Part shown: piece after piece, positions 1-5,887 of the stretch
Layout: each line of letters begins with the position of its first letter
Numbering within the stretch: the stretch's first letter is position 1
Source of the DNA: Pyrodictiaceae archaeon
GTDB lineage: Archaea > Thermoproteota > Thermoprotei_A > Sulfolobales > Pyrodictiaceae
Direction of reading: 5' to 3'
Assembly: GCA_027043685.1 (NCBI GenBank)
Contig: JALUFI010000002.1
Span: 1-6,688, forward strand
DNA: 6,688 nucleotides
Position numbers and translations under genes: made by a program
Notes under the pieces: generated by a model
The model's database searches: none
Told to the model about the DNA's origin: nothing
What the model saw: the letters and a program-made list of their open reading frames with translations, nothing else

Positions 1-247
1 CCCAGAACCCGAGCCAGCCATCCTCCACCACCATGTACTCGCCGGGGCCGACGGCGACGACGCGGCGCGCCCCCGCGGAGCGGAGCCGCCCCGTGTCCTT
101 GACCCGGTAGTCGACGCCGTGGTGCACGTGCTTAACCGCCGCGACCCGCAGCCCGGCCCCGACCAGCCTCCGCACAAGCTCCTCGGCGAGCATTGTCTTC
201 CCGACGCCGCTCGCCTCGCCCGCGACAACGACCAGCGCCACCCGCAA
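1..247 (-). CDS. mobB: MobB, molybdopterin-guanine dinucleotide biosynthesis GTPase (N-terminal part, cut by window edge)
   Basis: Reading the minus strand from TTG at 247 gives 82 open codons that continue past base 1. The N-terminus is a beta strand (RVALVVVAG) followed by the P-loop EASGVGKT at about residues 11-18. The motif VKHVHHGVD lies at 38-46, KDT at 50-52 and a SAGARRVV stretch at 57-64. The order SGxGKT, KHxHH, KDT/S, AGA is the MobB signature (E. coli MobB has AAWSGTGKT, KHTHH, GKDS and KAGAAQ). MobB binds GTP and assists MobA in attaching GMP to molybdopterin, supplying bis-MGD cofactor to DMSO-reductase-family enzymes in the cytoplasm. The start could also be GTG at 241; TTG 247 is preferred because a G-rich stretch lies just upstream of it, but this is weak. 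The gene is divergent from the Fe-S protein gene. The identity is well supported by motifs; the C-terminal half is not visible. Confidence 0.86.
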   Translation of the reverse strand, partial: MRVALVVVAGEASGVGKTMLAEELVRRLVGAGLRVAAVKHVHHGVDYRVKDTGRLRSAGARRVVAVGPGEYMVVEDGWLGFW

Positions 248-285
248 GGCCCTTGCAGCCCCCCGGGGCGCGGCAGCGGCCCCGC

Positions 286-342
286 ATCCACGCGGAGCCC
301 CCGGTATTAGGGGGCGCCCCGCCCCCAGGCACTGCCGTGGAT
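286..342. promoter_or_regulatory. Divergent intergenic region with nested symmetric repeats (candidate operator/promoter)
   Basis: The 115-base gap between the divergent mobB and Fe-S protein genes must hold both promoters. A 7-bp inverted repeat, ATCCACG at 286-292 and CGTGGAT at 336-342, is centred at about 314. Nearly the same centre holds the perfect 10-bp palindrome GGGGCGCCCC at 311-320. An A/T-richer patch, GGTATTAGG at 303-311, is the only TATA-like stretch in this GC-rich gap and could serve either direction. The symmetry is seen directly; a regulator-binding role is inference, and GC-rich DNA produces such palindromes by chance. Confidence 0.3.
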
Positions 343-362
343 ACAGCGCTGGGTGCAGCCTG

Positions 363-1904
363 TTGCCCGCGCCGAGGATAATCGTCGAGGAGTCCGTGAG
401 GGAGCTGGTGCCGGGTGCGAGGGACGCGGTCTCCAAGCTCGACGCTGTCCGTGAGGCCCTGAGGCTCCTCCAGGCCGGGGAGAGGGCGCTCATAGCCGCC
501 AAGGGGGCCTGGGGGCTCTGGAGGGTCGCTGCCAGGGAGGCCTGGATGAGGGGCGACAACTACTTCCTCCTCGAGGCCGCTGACCCCGTGGAGGCGGAGC
601 TTGCCGGGGTGGGCTACGGGCAGCTCGTGGTCGCGAGGGCGGCCTACGCGGGCCAGCTCCCCAGCGACCGCGCCGAGTTCGAGAAGCTACCGCTCCGCGA
701 GAAGAAGGTGACCCGGAGGGCGCTGCTGGCAGGCGCCGTGGTCGGCGCCACCATGGCTGCTGTCGAGAAGCCCGTGGAGACAAGCATGTGTGCCCAGAGG
801 GGCGTAGGGAAGGCCTGCACACGGTGCCTCGAGGAGTGCGGCGGCAAGGCCTGCGCCGCCGCGCTGTGCAGCGTGGAGCTGCTCCAGGTCCCGGGGTACG
901 GCAGGGACGCTCTCCGCGACTACCTACGCGTCCTCGGCGCCCGGGGCCCCGGGTACCTCGTCTGGGCCCCCAGGTGGCTCCTCCACCGCCTCCTCCAGCT
1001 CCTCCGGGAGCCCCAGCACCGGCCAGTGGCGCCGGTGTACATAGTCCCCGTGGGCTGCAGCTACACCGTCGGCCTGGAGGAGGCGCTCGCCGCCAGGGCG
1101 CTCGGCCTCCACCCCCTGGTAGTGGCGGAGGACGCTGAGGAGACCAGGCTCGACCCCTACTGCGGCCCCTCCCGCGGCAAGTGGCTCGACACGGTGGCCG
1201 CGGACTACGAGAAACTGGCAGGGGAGAAGCTCCACGCCACGAGCCTCGAGGAGGCCGCTGAGAGGCTCGCAGCAACCCCCTCCCTGAAGCCCCTGCCGGA
1301 CGCGGCCGCGCTGCTCAACCGGGGGCTCCACGTCCTCGCAGCATCGGAGCAGAGGAGGCTCCTAGGCGAGGACCCGGAGCACTGGGTGCCGCTCCGCACC
1401 CCCTACCAGGCAAGGATAACCGTTGACCCGGAGCGCTGCACCCTCTGCAGCGCCTGCGTCCAGGAGTGCCCCACGGACGCGATAGAGCTGAACAGGTCGC
1501 CGGAGAGGGAGGAGCTTCTCTACACCCCCGCCCGGTGCATAGCCTGCCGCCACTGCGAGGAGATATGCCCCGAGGACGCGATACGCTACGAGGACGCCGC
1601 AGCCGCGAGGCCCGCCGCCAGGAGGACCCTGGTCGCCGAGGAGGCGGTGCGCTGCATAGCCTGCGGCGCCCCGATAGCCTCGAGGCAGCTGGTGGAGAAG
1701 GTGCTGAAGCAGATGCTCAGCCACGGCTTCCCCAGGGAGGCCCTCCTCACGGTGCTCCTCTGCGACTCCTGTAAGGCCAAGTACCAGTTCGGCATCATAA
1801 AGCCCGACTGGAGCAAGATACCCGACTGGGCCCGCCGCTACATAGAGAGGGCACCCAGCGGCCCAATGCCGGGCAGGGGTCGCGGCGCCGCAAAGAAGAG
1901 GTAA
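363..1904 (+). CDS. Large iron-sulfur protein with two [4Fe-4S] ferredoxin motifs and an internal twin-arginine-like segment
   Basis: The product is 513 residues from TTG 363 and I do not recognise a named family over its full length. Residues 1-115 are a soluble, helix-rich region. Residues 117-134 (TRRALLAGAVVGATMAAV) look like a Tat signal: a twin arginine, then a mild hydrophobic run. A Cys-rich patch follows, C143, C152, C155, C159, C164 and C169. The middle has no recognised motif. Residues 359-369 (CTLCSACVQEC, then P) and 392-402 (CIACRHCEEIC, then P) are two classic CxxCxxCxxxCP motifs, predicted to bind two [4Fe-4S] clusters. C431/C434 and C467/C470 form a CxxC...CxxC pair like a zinc-ribbon or rubredoxin-type knuckle. 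It probably transfers electrons. GTG 396, preceded by GAGGAG, is an alternative start. GTG 708 would place the RR motif at the N-terminus but has no good ribosome-binding site. Leucine is mostly CTC, unlike the NrfD gene downstream. Location (cytoplasm or exported) is unresolved. Confidence 0.82.
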   Translation: MPAPRIIVEESVRELVPGARDAVSKLDAVREALRLLQAGERALIAAKGAWGLWRVAAREAWMRGDNYFLLEAADPVEAELAGVGYGQLVVARAAYAGQLPSDRAEFEKLPLREKKVTRRALLAGAVVGATMAAVEKPVETSMCAQRGVGKACTRCLEECGGKACAAALCSVELLQVPGYGRDALRDYLRVLGARGPGYLVWAPRWLLHRLLQLLREPQHRPVAPVYIVPVGCSYTVGLEEALAARALGLHPLVVAEDAEETRLDPYCGPSRGKWLDTVAADYEKLAGEKLHATSLEEAAERLAATPSLKPLPDAAALLNRGLHVLAASEQRRLLGEDPEHWVPLRTPYQARITVDPERCTLCSACVQECPTDAIELNRSPEREELLYTPARCIACRHCEEICPEDAIRYEDAAAARPAARRTLVAEEAVRCIACGAPIASRQLVEKVLKQMLSHGFPREALLTVLLCDSCKAKYQFGIIKPDWSKIPDWARRYIERAPSGPMPGRGRGAAKKR

Positions 1905-1936
1905 CACCGGGGCCGGCGACCGCTCCTCTACCCCGG

Positions 1937-2509
1937 GTGCCCCGCCCCGTGGAGGTGGTTGTTGAGCGCTTCAAGCCCTTCTACCTGGGCCTATTCTTCT
2001 CCATGCTCCTCCTCGTGGCCCTCCCCGTGGTCATCGCGGGGCACTGCGCCCCGGGGCCCGGTGAGAGGCTCCCATGCCCCCTGGGGCTCGCCGCAAGCAT
2101 AGCCTCGGCGGTGGCCGCGGCCGCGGCGCATGAGGCAATGCACTACCTTGCTGCCAGGCTCCTCGGCGTCACGGGGCTGAGGCTGAGGCTCTCCGCCAGG
2201 CTTGGCGCGGTAGTCGTGGACTACGACTACATGACGCCCGGGGAGTACCTCGTGGTGGCGCTTGCGCCGCAGCTCCTCACCCCTCTGCTCCTCGGCTACG
2301 CCCTCGCCGCCGGCGGCGCAGCGGGGCTCCTCGCCTGCATAGCGGCGGCCGCGAACCTGGCGGGCGGCGCGCCGGACATAGTGAACGGGCTCTACTTCTA
2401 CATGGTTCACCGCCGCGCGGAGGAGCTGAGGCCCCTCTACGACGAGGAGGGCGGGGTCGCGGGCGGCGTGGTGGTGTACCCCGGGCGGCTCGTGGTGTAC
2501 GCCCTCTAG
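1937..2509 (+). CDS. Putative integral membrane zinc metalloprotease (DUF3267-like)
   Basis: This 190-residue membrane protein has hydrophobic segments at about 16-35, 50-64, 102-122 and 124-143. The motif HEAMH at 65-69 sits at the end of the second segment and continues into YLAARLLG, the HExxHxxxAxxxG arrangement of site-2-protease-like families. A later segment reads NLAGGAPDIVNG at 140-151, with D147 as a candidate third zinc ligand. The order HExxH, a beta-rich insert, P-x-E-Y, LAP, then N...D matches the DUF3267 layout from memory. The likely role is intramembrane or membrane-proximal proteolysis; the substrate is unknown. It begins 32 bases after the Fe-S gene stop, so the two may be co-transcribed. 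The start is uncertain: GTG 1937 is used, GTG 1949 and 1955 are in frame, and none has a clear ribosome-binding site. A role in maturing the neighbouring redox proteins is only a guess. Confidence 0.75.
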   Translation: MPRPVEVVVERFKPFYLGLFFSMLLLVALPVVIAGHCAPGPGERLPCPLGLAASIASAVAAAAAHEAMHYLAARLLGVTGLRLRLSARLGAVVVDYDYMTPGEYLVVALAPQLLTPLLLGYALAAGGAAGLLACIAAAANLAGGAPDIVNGLYFYMVHRRAEELRPLYDEEGGVAGGVVVYPGRLVVYAL

Positions 2510-2570
2510 CGCCTCCTCCTTGAACACGCGTTTCGCTTGATGGGTTATTGCAGCCGATACCTTCTGGGCG

Positions 2571-2582
2571 AACCACTAAAGG
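2571..2582 (+). promoter_or_regulatory. Candidate TATA-like promoter element for the redox cluster
   Basis: The stretch AACCACTAAAGG lies in the 162-base gap before the tetraheme cytochrome gene and is the most TATA-like A/T-rich patch there, with a purine-containing CGAA just upstream as a possible BRE. A start of transcription about 25 bases on would leave a leader of roughly 65-70 bases to GTG 2672. The match to a crenarchaeal TATA box is poor, so this is tentative. Confidence 0.25.
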
Positions 2583-2656
2583 CAGGGGACACCCCTCTCC
2601 CGCCTAATCGTTCATGAGGAAAAATGCTGCCGCCTGAGAGAAACAAGGAGGCATCA

Positions 2657-2664
2657 GGGAGGGG
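2657..2664 (+). promoter_or_regulatory. Ribosome-binding site deciding the tetraheme cytochrome start
   Basis: GGGAGGGG ends 7 bases before GTG 2672. It supports that start over the upstream in-frame ATG 2624, which would add 16 charged residues ahead of the signal peptide. ATG 2624 has only a short TGAGG nearby. Confidence 0.6.
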
Positions 2665-2671
2665 AGCGAGT

Positions 2672-3370
2672 GTGAACCGCCTAGTACTCGCACTAGCCCT
2701 GGCGGCCCTCGTGGCCGCCGCCGCTGCCCCGGTAGCGGCCCACGCCGCCACCCCGGAGCAGTACAAGAACCCGGCCAACTACACCTTCTACCCCTGCACC
2801 AAGTGCCACGCCACGATGAAGGTCAACGGGATAGCGAAGACCGTGCCTATACACCACATAGACCTAACCAAGGGCGCCCACCGCGGCCTCTACTGCGCCA
2901 ACTGCCACAGCGTCCCCGACGTCTGGCACCTCAAGACCCCCGACGGCAAGGTAGAGATAGCGATACCCGGCATGATGAGCCACAAGGACCTAATGAGGCT
3001 AAACAAGGTCTGCGCCACCTGCCACCCCAGGACCTACGAGGACTACGTCAACCTAGTCCACGGCAACAAGACCTACACCTGCCCCAACGGCACAGTAGAG
3101 TTCGTCAAGGGCTACCGCGGGGTGCTCTACACCTTCCACATATGCCCCCAGTACAAGCACCTCAAGACAGTGCCCGCCAAGGCTTGCGTCGAGTGCCACG
3201 ACCCCCACGACCCAGTCTACCACGCGATAAGCATCCTCCCGCCGCCGAAGGTCCGGCCGCCGCCCCCCGACGAGTCAAGCATAACCTACGGCACACTCGC
3301 CGTAGCGATAGCCGGCATGGCCCTGATAATAGCCTCCGTGGTTTTCCTCCAGAGCTACGGGCAGGAGTAA
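2672..3370 (+). CDS. Membrane-anchored tetraheme c-type cytochrome
   Basis: The product is 232 residues from GTG 2672. It has a Sec signal peptide: MNR, then a hydrophobic run to about residue 22, with cleavage likely after AHAA near 26. Four heme c attachment motifs follow: CTKCH 42-46, CANCH 75-79, CATCH 114-118 and CVECH 172-176. Many spare histidines (H61, H62, H70, H86, H104, H130, H156, H163, H179, H184) can supply distal ligands, so bis-His low-potential hemes are likely. C137 and C158 are outside heme motifs and may form a disulfide. A Pro-rich linker (about 189-199) leads to a C-terminal transmembrane helix at about 205-226, which leaves the heme domain outside the cell. It should pass electrons between the Fe-S/NrfD pair encoded next and an external partner, like DsrJ, QrcA or ActA in analogous complexes. 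The gap to the next gene is 27 bases, indicating one operon. Homology to any one of those subunits is not established. Confidence 0.93.
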   Translation: MNRLVLALALAALVAAAAAPVAAHAATPEQYKNPANYTFYPCTKCHATMKVNGIAKTVPIHHIDLTKGAHRGLYCANCHSVPDVWHLKTPDGKVEIAIPGMMSHKDLMRLNKVCATCHPRTYEDYVNLVHGNKTYTCPNGTVEFVKGYRGVLYTFHICPQYKHLKTVPAKACVECHDPHDPVYHAISILPPPKVRPPPPDESSITYGTLAVAIAGMALIIASVVFLQSYGQE

Positions 3371-3377
3371 AGGCCTA

Positions 3378-3393
3378 GAGGTGAGAGGTGAGG
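3378..3393 (+). promoter_or_regulatory. Tandem ribosome-binding site before the Fe-S subunit
   Basis: GAGGTGA occurs twice head to tail (3378-3384 and 3385-3391), followed by GG, ending 4 bases before ATG 3398. Either copy can pair with the 16S rRNA tail. This fixes the ATG 3398 start and suggests strong translation of the second gene of the operon. Confidence 0.6.
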
Positions 3394-3397
3394 CTCC

Positions 3398-4465
3398 ATG
3401 GCGCCCCCGGAGAGGAGGGAGCCCCAGGCTGAGGCACGCGTAGACGAGACCAGGCGCAACCTGCTCAAGGCGGCCGCGGTAGCGGGCGGCGCCTCCCTCA
3501 TAAGCTTCGTCGCCCTCGACAAGCAGAAGCTCCGCGCAGTCCTCAAGCCAGTCGACCTCGGGGACCTAGTCGGCGAGGCTGAGGCGGCGGAGAGCCCCAG
3601 CGAACTCGAGAGGAGGGCCCAGCAGAAGACCATAGAGATGAGGAAGCTGTGCATGGCTGAGGCCGACGAGCTCTGCCGCAGGGAGGGCGAGAACAGCCCC
3701 GCCTGCAAGGAGGCCAGGCGCCGCTGCAGCATGATCAAGGTCAAGGCGACCCCGCCGAAGCCGGGCGTAAGGTTCGCCATGGCCCTGGACGTGAACAAGT
3801 GCATCGGGTGCCGCCGCTGCGCCTACGCCTGCGTCATGGAGAACAACACTGACAGGCTGATGCACATAGAGTGGATAAAGGTAGTCTCGGTGAGGAGGGA
3901 GGAGCTCGAGATACTGAACACCGACTGGCAGTACAAGGACGCCCCTAAGAAGGACATGGTATACATACCCATGGCGTGCATGCACTGCGAGGACCCGCCC
4001 TGCGTCATGGTATGCCCAGTCGTGGCGACCTTCAAGGAGCCCGACGGCATAGTAGTAGTTGACTACGACCGCTGCATAGGCTGCAGGTACTGCATGACCG
4101 CCTGCCCCTACGGCGCGAGGCACTTCAACTGGCGCCGCCCATACGTGCCCCCAGACGAGATCAACCCCAACATGCACATACTCGGCAACGTGATAAGGCA
4201 GCCACACGTCATGGAGAAGTGCACCTGGTGTATACAGCGCACAAGGGACGGCGGCGTACCCGCCTGCGTCGAGGTCTGCCCCGTCGGCGCCAGGGTCTTC
4301 GGCGACCTCAACGACCCCGAGAGCCCAGTGAGGAGGGTAATCGAGGAGTACGGCGCCTTCGTGTTGAAGCCCGAGGCCGGCACCAGGCCGAGGTTCTTCT
4401 ACTTCTTCGGCCCCGCCCGCACCCCGCCCAAGGAGGGTGAGGGCGGGGGAGGCTCCACGCAGTGA
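3398..4465 (+). CDS. Tat-exported four-cluster ferredoxin subunit of a CISM oxidoreductase (PsrB/NrfC/DsrO-like)
   Basis: The product is 355 residues. An N-terminal Tat signal has TRRNLLK at 18-24 and a hydrophobic run to about residue 40, so the folded Fe-S protein is exported. Four cysteine sets typical of the family are visible: C135/138/141/145, C194/197/202/206, C226/229/232/236 and C275/278/290/294. Sets 2 and 4 have the stretched spacing (CxxCx4CxxxCP and CxxCx11CxxxCP) seen in PsrB, TtrB, NrfC and DsrO. Four [4Fe-4S] clusters are expected, forming a wire between the NrfD quinone site and a partner. GARVFGDLNDPES at 297-309 is a typical family tail. An insertion at about 66-112 carries four extra cysteines (C85, C93, C103, C110) in charged helices. 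The gene sits between the tetraheme cytochrome (27-base gap) and NrfD (41 bases to the preferred start), so the three products likely form one complex. The exact substrate cannot be read from this subunit. Confidence 0.94.
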   Translation: MAPPERREPQAEARVDETRRNLLKAAAVAGGASLISFVALDKQKLRAVLKPVDLGDLVGEAEAAESPSELERRAQQKTIEMRKLCMAEADELCRREGENSPACKEARRRCSMIKVKATPPKPGVRFAMALDVNKCIGCRRCAYACVMENNTDRLMHIEWIKVVSVRREELEILNTDWQYKDAPKKDMVYIPMACMHCEDPPCVMVCPVVATFKEPDGIVVVDYDRCIGCRYCMTACPYGARHFNWRRPYVPPDEINPNMHILGNVIRQPHVMEKCTWCIQRTRDGGVPACVEVCPVGARVFGDLNDPESPVRRVIEEYGAFVLKPEAGTRPRFFYFFGPARTPPKEGEGGGGSTQ

Positions 4466-4490
4466 CCCGAGGGTGAGGCAGAGGCGGCGC

Positions 4491-4497
4491 GGAGGTG
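4491..4497 (+). promoter_or_regulatory. Ribosome-binding site deciding the NrfD start
   Basis: GGAGGTG overlaps the first possible GTG codon (4495), so that codon cannot use it. It lies 9 bases before ATG 4507, good spacing, which makes ATG 4507 the likely start. Confidence 0.65.
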
Positions 4498-4506
4498 GTG
4501 GACGGG

Positions 4507-5772
4507 ATGGTTGAGAGGAGGTATGGCAGCTCCTGGCTCGACACGATAAAGTACATCATATACGAGGGGCTCTTCACCGGCGGCAAGGCATACTACCTGG
4601 CGCTGCTGGCGCTGCTGCTGATGGGTGCCTACGGCCTCTACGTCTGGATGTTCGTGCAGCACGCACCGATATTCCTCAACAGCAGGTACGGCGGCATGTA
4701 CCTAACCGGCATGAGCGACTCAGTAGGATGGGGCATGTACATAGCATTCTTCATCTACTGGGTCGGCGTCGCGGCGGCAGGCATAGTGTTCGGTCTCGGC
4801 GCCTACGCGTTCAACCACAAGGGATTCAAGAAGATAGCAGTGCTCGGCGAGGCCCAGGCAGTGGCCTCCCTGATAATAGTGCTGCTGCTGATAGCAGTCG
4901 ACGTTGGCCGCCCGCTGCGCGCAATGATACTGATGCCGCAGCTGCCGAACCTGCACTCAATGCTAGACTGGGACTTCATAGTGATATCAAGCTACCTCAC
5001 AATCAACCTAATAGGCTACCTGGTGACGGTGCACTACTACCGCCAGGACAAGCCGCTGCCGCTGAAGTTCACGGTGCCCTTCATCATAATAGCGGCGCCG
5101 TTCGCCATAGGCATACACACGGTTACTGGATTCATCTCCCAGGCGCTGACCGCTAGGCCGATATGGAACAGCCCACTGCTGGCGCCCCGCTACGTCGCGA
5201 CAGCGTTCGCCGCCGGCCCCGCGACCCTGCTGCTGGCGCTGGCGCTGGCAGAGAAGTACGTGAAGGGCTTCAAGGTCGACCCAGACGTGTACAAGAAGAC
5301 CCTGCTGGTGATAGCAGGAGCGCTGGTCGTGGGCCTCTACTTCACGCTGAGCGAGACCCAGGAGATCTACTGGTACACGACTGAGCCCCTGAAGAGGGCG
5401 CAGGCGAACGAGCTGTACTACGGCTACCACCTGCCATACCTAGCGATAATGTTCTACCTATGGATAGCGTTCGGCGTCGCCGCAGTGCTGCTGACGCTGA
5501 TACCCAGGGTGAGGAACAGCAGGACCGGCCTCATACTGATATCAGTGCTGACGATAATAGCGGTGATAAACGAGAAGACAATGACTATAGTGGTGCCGGC
5601 CTACGTGCCGGACTCTCTGGGCCGCTACATACCATACTACCCGACGCCAGTCGAGTACGCGATAACGCTCGGCATGCATGCGCTAGGCATAGCGGTGTAC
5701 CTGGTGCTTGCTAAGGCAGCGATAGAGGCGATCATGACCCACTACTTCCGGGGCAGCGGCGCACACCACTAA
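4507..5772 (+). CDS. NrfD/PsrC-family quinone-interacting membrane subunit, ten predicted helices
   Basis: The product is 421 residues from ATG 4507. Hydrophobic segments fall at about 28-50, 77-102, 110-133, 157-177, 187-213, 229-248, 264-288, 309-333, 340-365 and 384-410. Ten helices match DsrP, QrcD and ActC/ActF rather than the eight of PsrC. Family features include DVGRP at 132-136, a conserved IHTVTGF helix near 203-209, the ARPIW...APRY loop at 216-229 leading to an AFAAGPA helix, and NEKTMTIVVPAYVP at 355-368. NrfD proteins bind quinol within the membrane and hand electrons to the partner ferredoxin subunit; some may also translocate protons. It is the third gene of the cluster and is followed within 10 bases by a T tract. 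Leucine is overwhelmingly CTG, whereas the first Fe-S gene prefers CTC. Two upstream GTG codons (4495, 4498) are in frame but rejected on ribosome-binding-site spacing. The direction of quinone chemistry is unknown. Confidence 0.94.
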   Translation: MVERRYGSSWLDTIKYIIYEGLFTGGKAYYLALLALLLMGAYGLYVWMFVQHAPIFLNSRYGGMYLTGMSDSVGWGMYIAFFIYWVGVAAAGIVFGLGAYAFNHKGFKKIAVLGEAQAVASLIIVLLLIAVDVGRPLRAMILMPQLPNLHSMLDWDFIVISSYLTINLIGYLVTVHYYRQDKPLPLKFTVPFIIIAAPFAIGIHTVTGFISQALTARPIWNSPLLAPRYVATAFAAGPATLLLALALAEKYVKGFKVDPDVYKKTLLVIAGALVVGLYFTLSETQEIYWYTTEPLKRAQANELYYGYHLPYLAIMFYLWIAFGVAAVLLTLIPRVRNSRTGLILISVLTIIAVINEKTMTIVVPAYVPDSLGRYIPYYPTPVEYAITLGMHALGIAVYLVLAKAAIEAIMTHYFRGSGAHH

Positions 5773-5781
5773 GAATCGGTC

Positions 5782-5786
5782 TTTTT
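5782..5786 (+). terminator. T-tract terminator after the NrfD gene
   Basis: A TTTTT run lies 10 bases after the NrfD stop codon, with no hairpin needed. Archaeal transcription commonly ends at such T runs. Together with the promoter that follows, it separates the three-gene cluster from the stalked cytochrome. Confidence 0.5.
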
Positions 5787-5815
5787 CCCCATAGCCACGC
5801 ATGTTGCCCGTGTAG

Positions 5816-5821
5816 TATAAA
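5816..5821 (+). promoter_or_regulatory. TATA box of the stalked cytochrome gene
   Basis: TATAAA stands out in the GC-rich gap between the NrfD stop and the cytochrome gene. It predicts a transcription start near 5842-5848 and a leader of about 40-45 bases to GTG 5888. This implies that the monoheme cytochrome can be expressed separately from the upstream cluster. Confidence 0.6.
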
Positions 5822-5870
5822 TGCGTGCGTGGAACCCGTGTGCCACGAGACCGGGTATATGGGTGAACCT

Positions 5871-5877
5871 GGAGGGG
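5871..5877 (+). promoter_or_regulatory. Ribosome-binding site deciding the stalked cytochrome start
   Basis: GGAGGGG ends 10 bases before GTG 5888 but only 1 base before the in-frame GTG 5879. The spacing favours 5888, which also gives a cleaner signal peptide beginning MKASALL. Confidence 0.55.
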
Positions 5878-5887
5878 TGTGGGTGCC

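Noticed and set aside
191..226. P-loop of the left minus-strand gene as a ParA/MinD-type ATPase
   Set aside because: The following KHVHH, KDT and AGA motifs are specific to MobB.
490..1275. Long minus-strand open frame of 261 codons opposite the first Fe-S gene
   Set aside because: Its product is Arg/Pro/Gly-rich with no domain, as expected for the antisense of GC-rich coding DNA. The plus strand encodes clear Fe-S motifs.
1362..1907. Minus-strand open frame of 181 codons over the ferredoxin motifs
   Set aside because: It is antisense to the CxxCxxCxxxCP region and has no recognisable motif or start signal.
3143..3160. CPQYKH in the tetraheme cytochrome as a fifth, variant heme site
   Set aside because: It has only one cysteine and so cannot form the double thioether of CxxCH, CxxCK or longer CxnCH sites.
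2672..5772. Naming the cluster dsrJ-dsrO-dsrP
   Set aside because: The cytochrome has four hemes and a C-terminal anchor where DsrJ has three hemes, and no DsrM or DsrK is present. The resemblance is at family level only.
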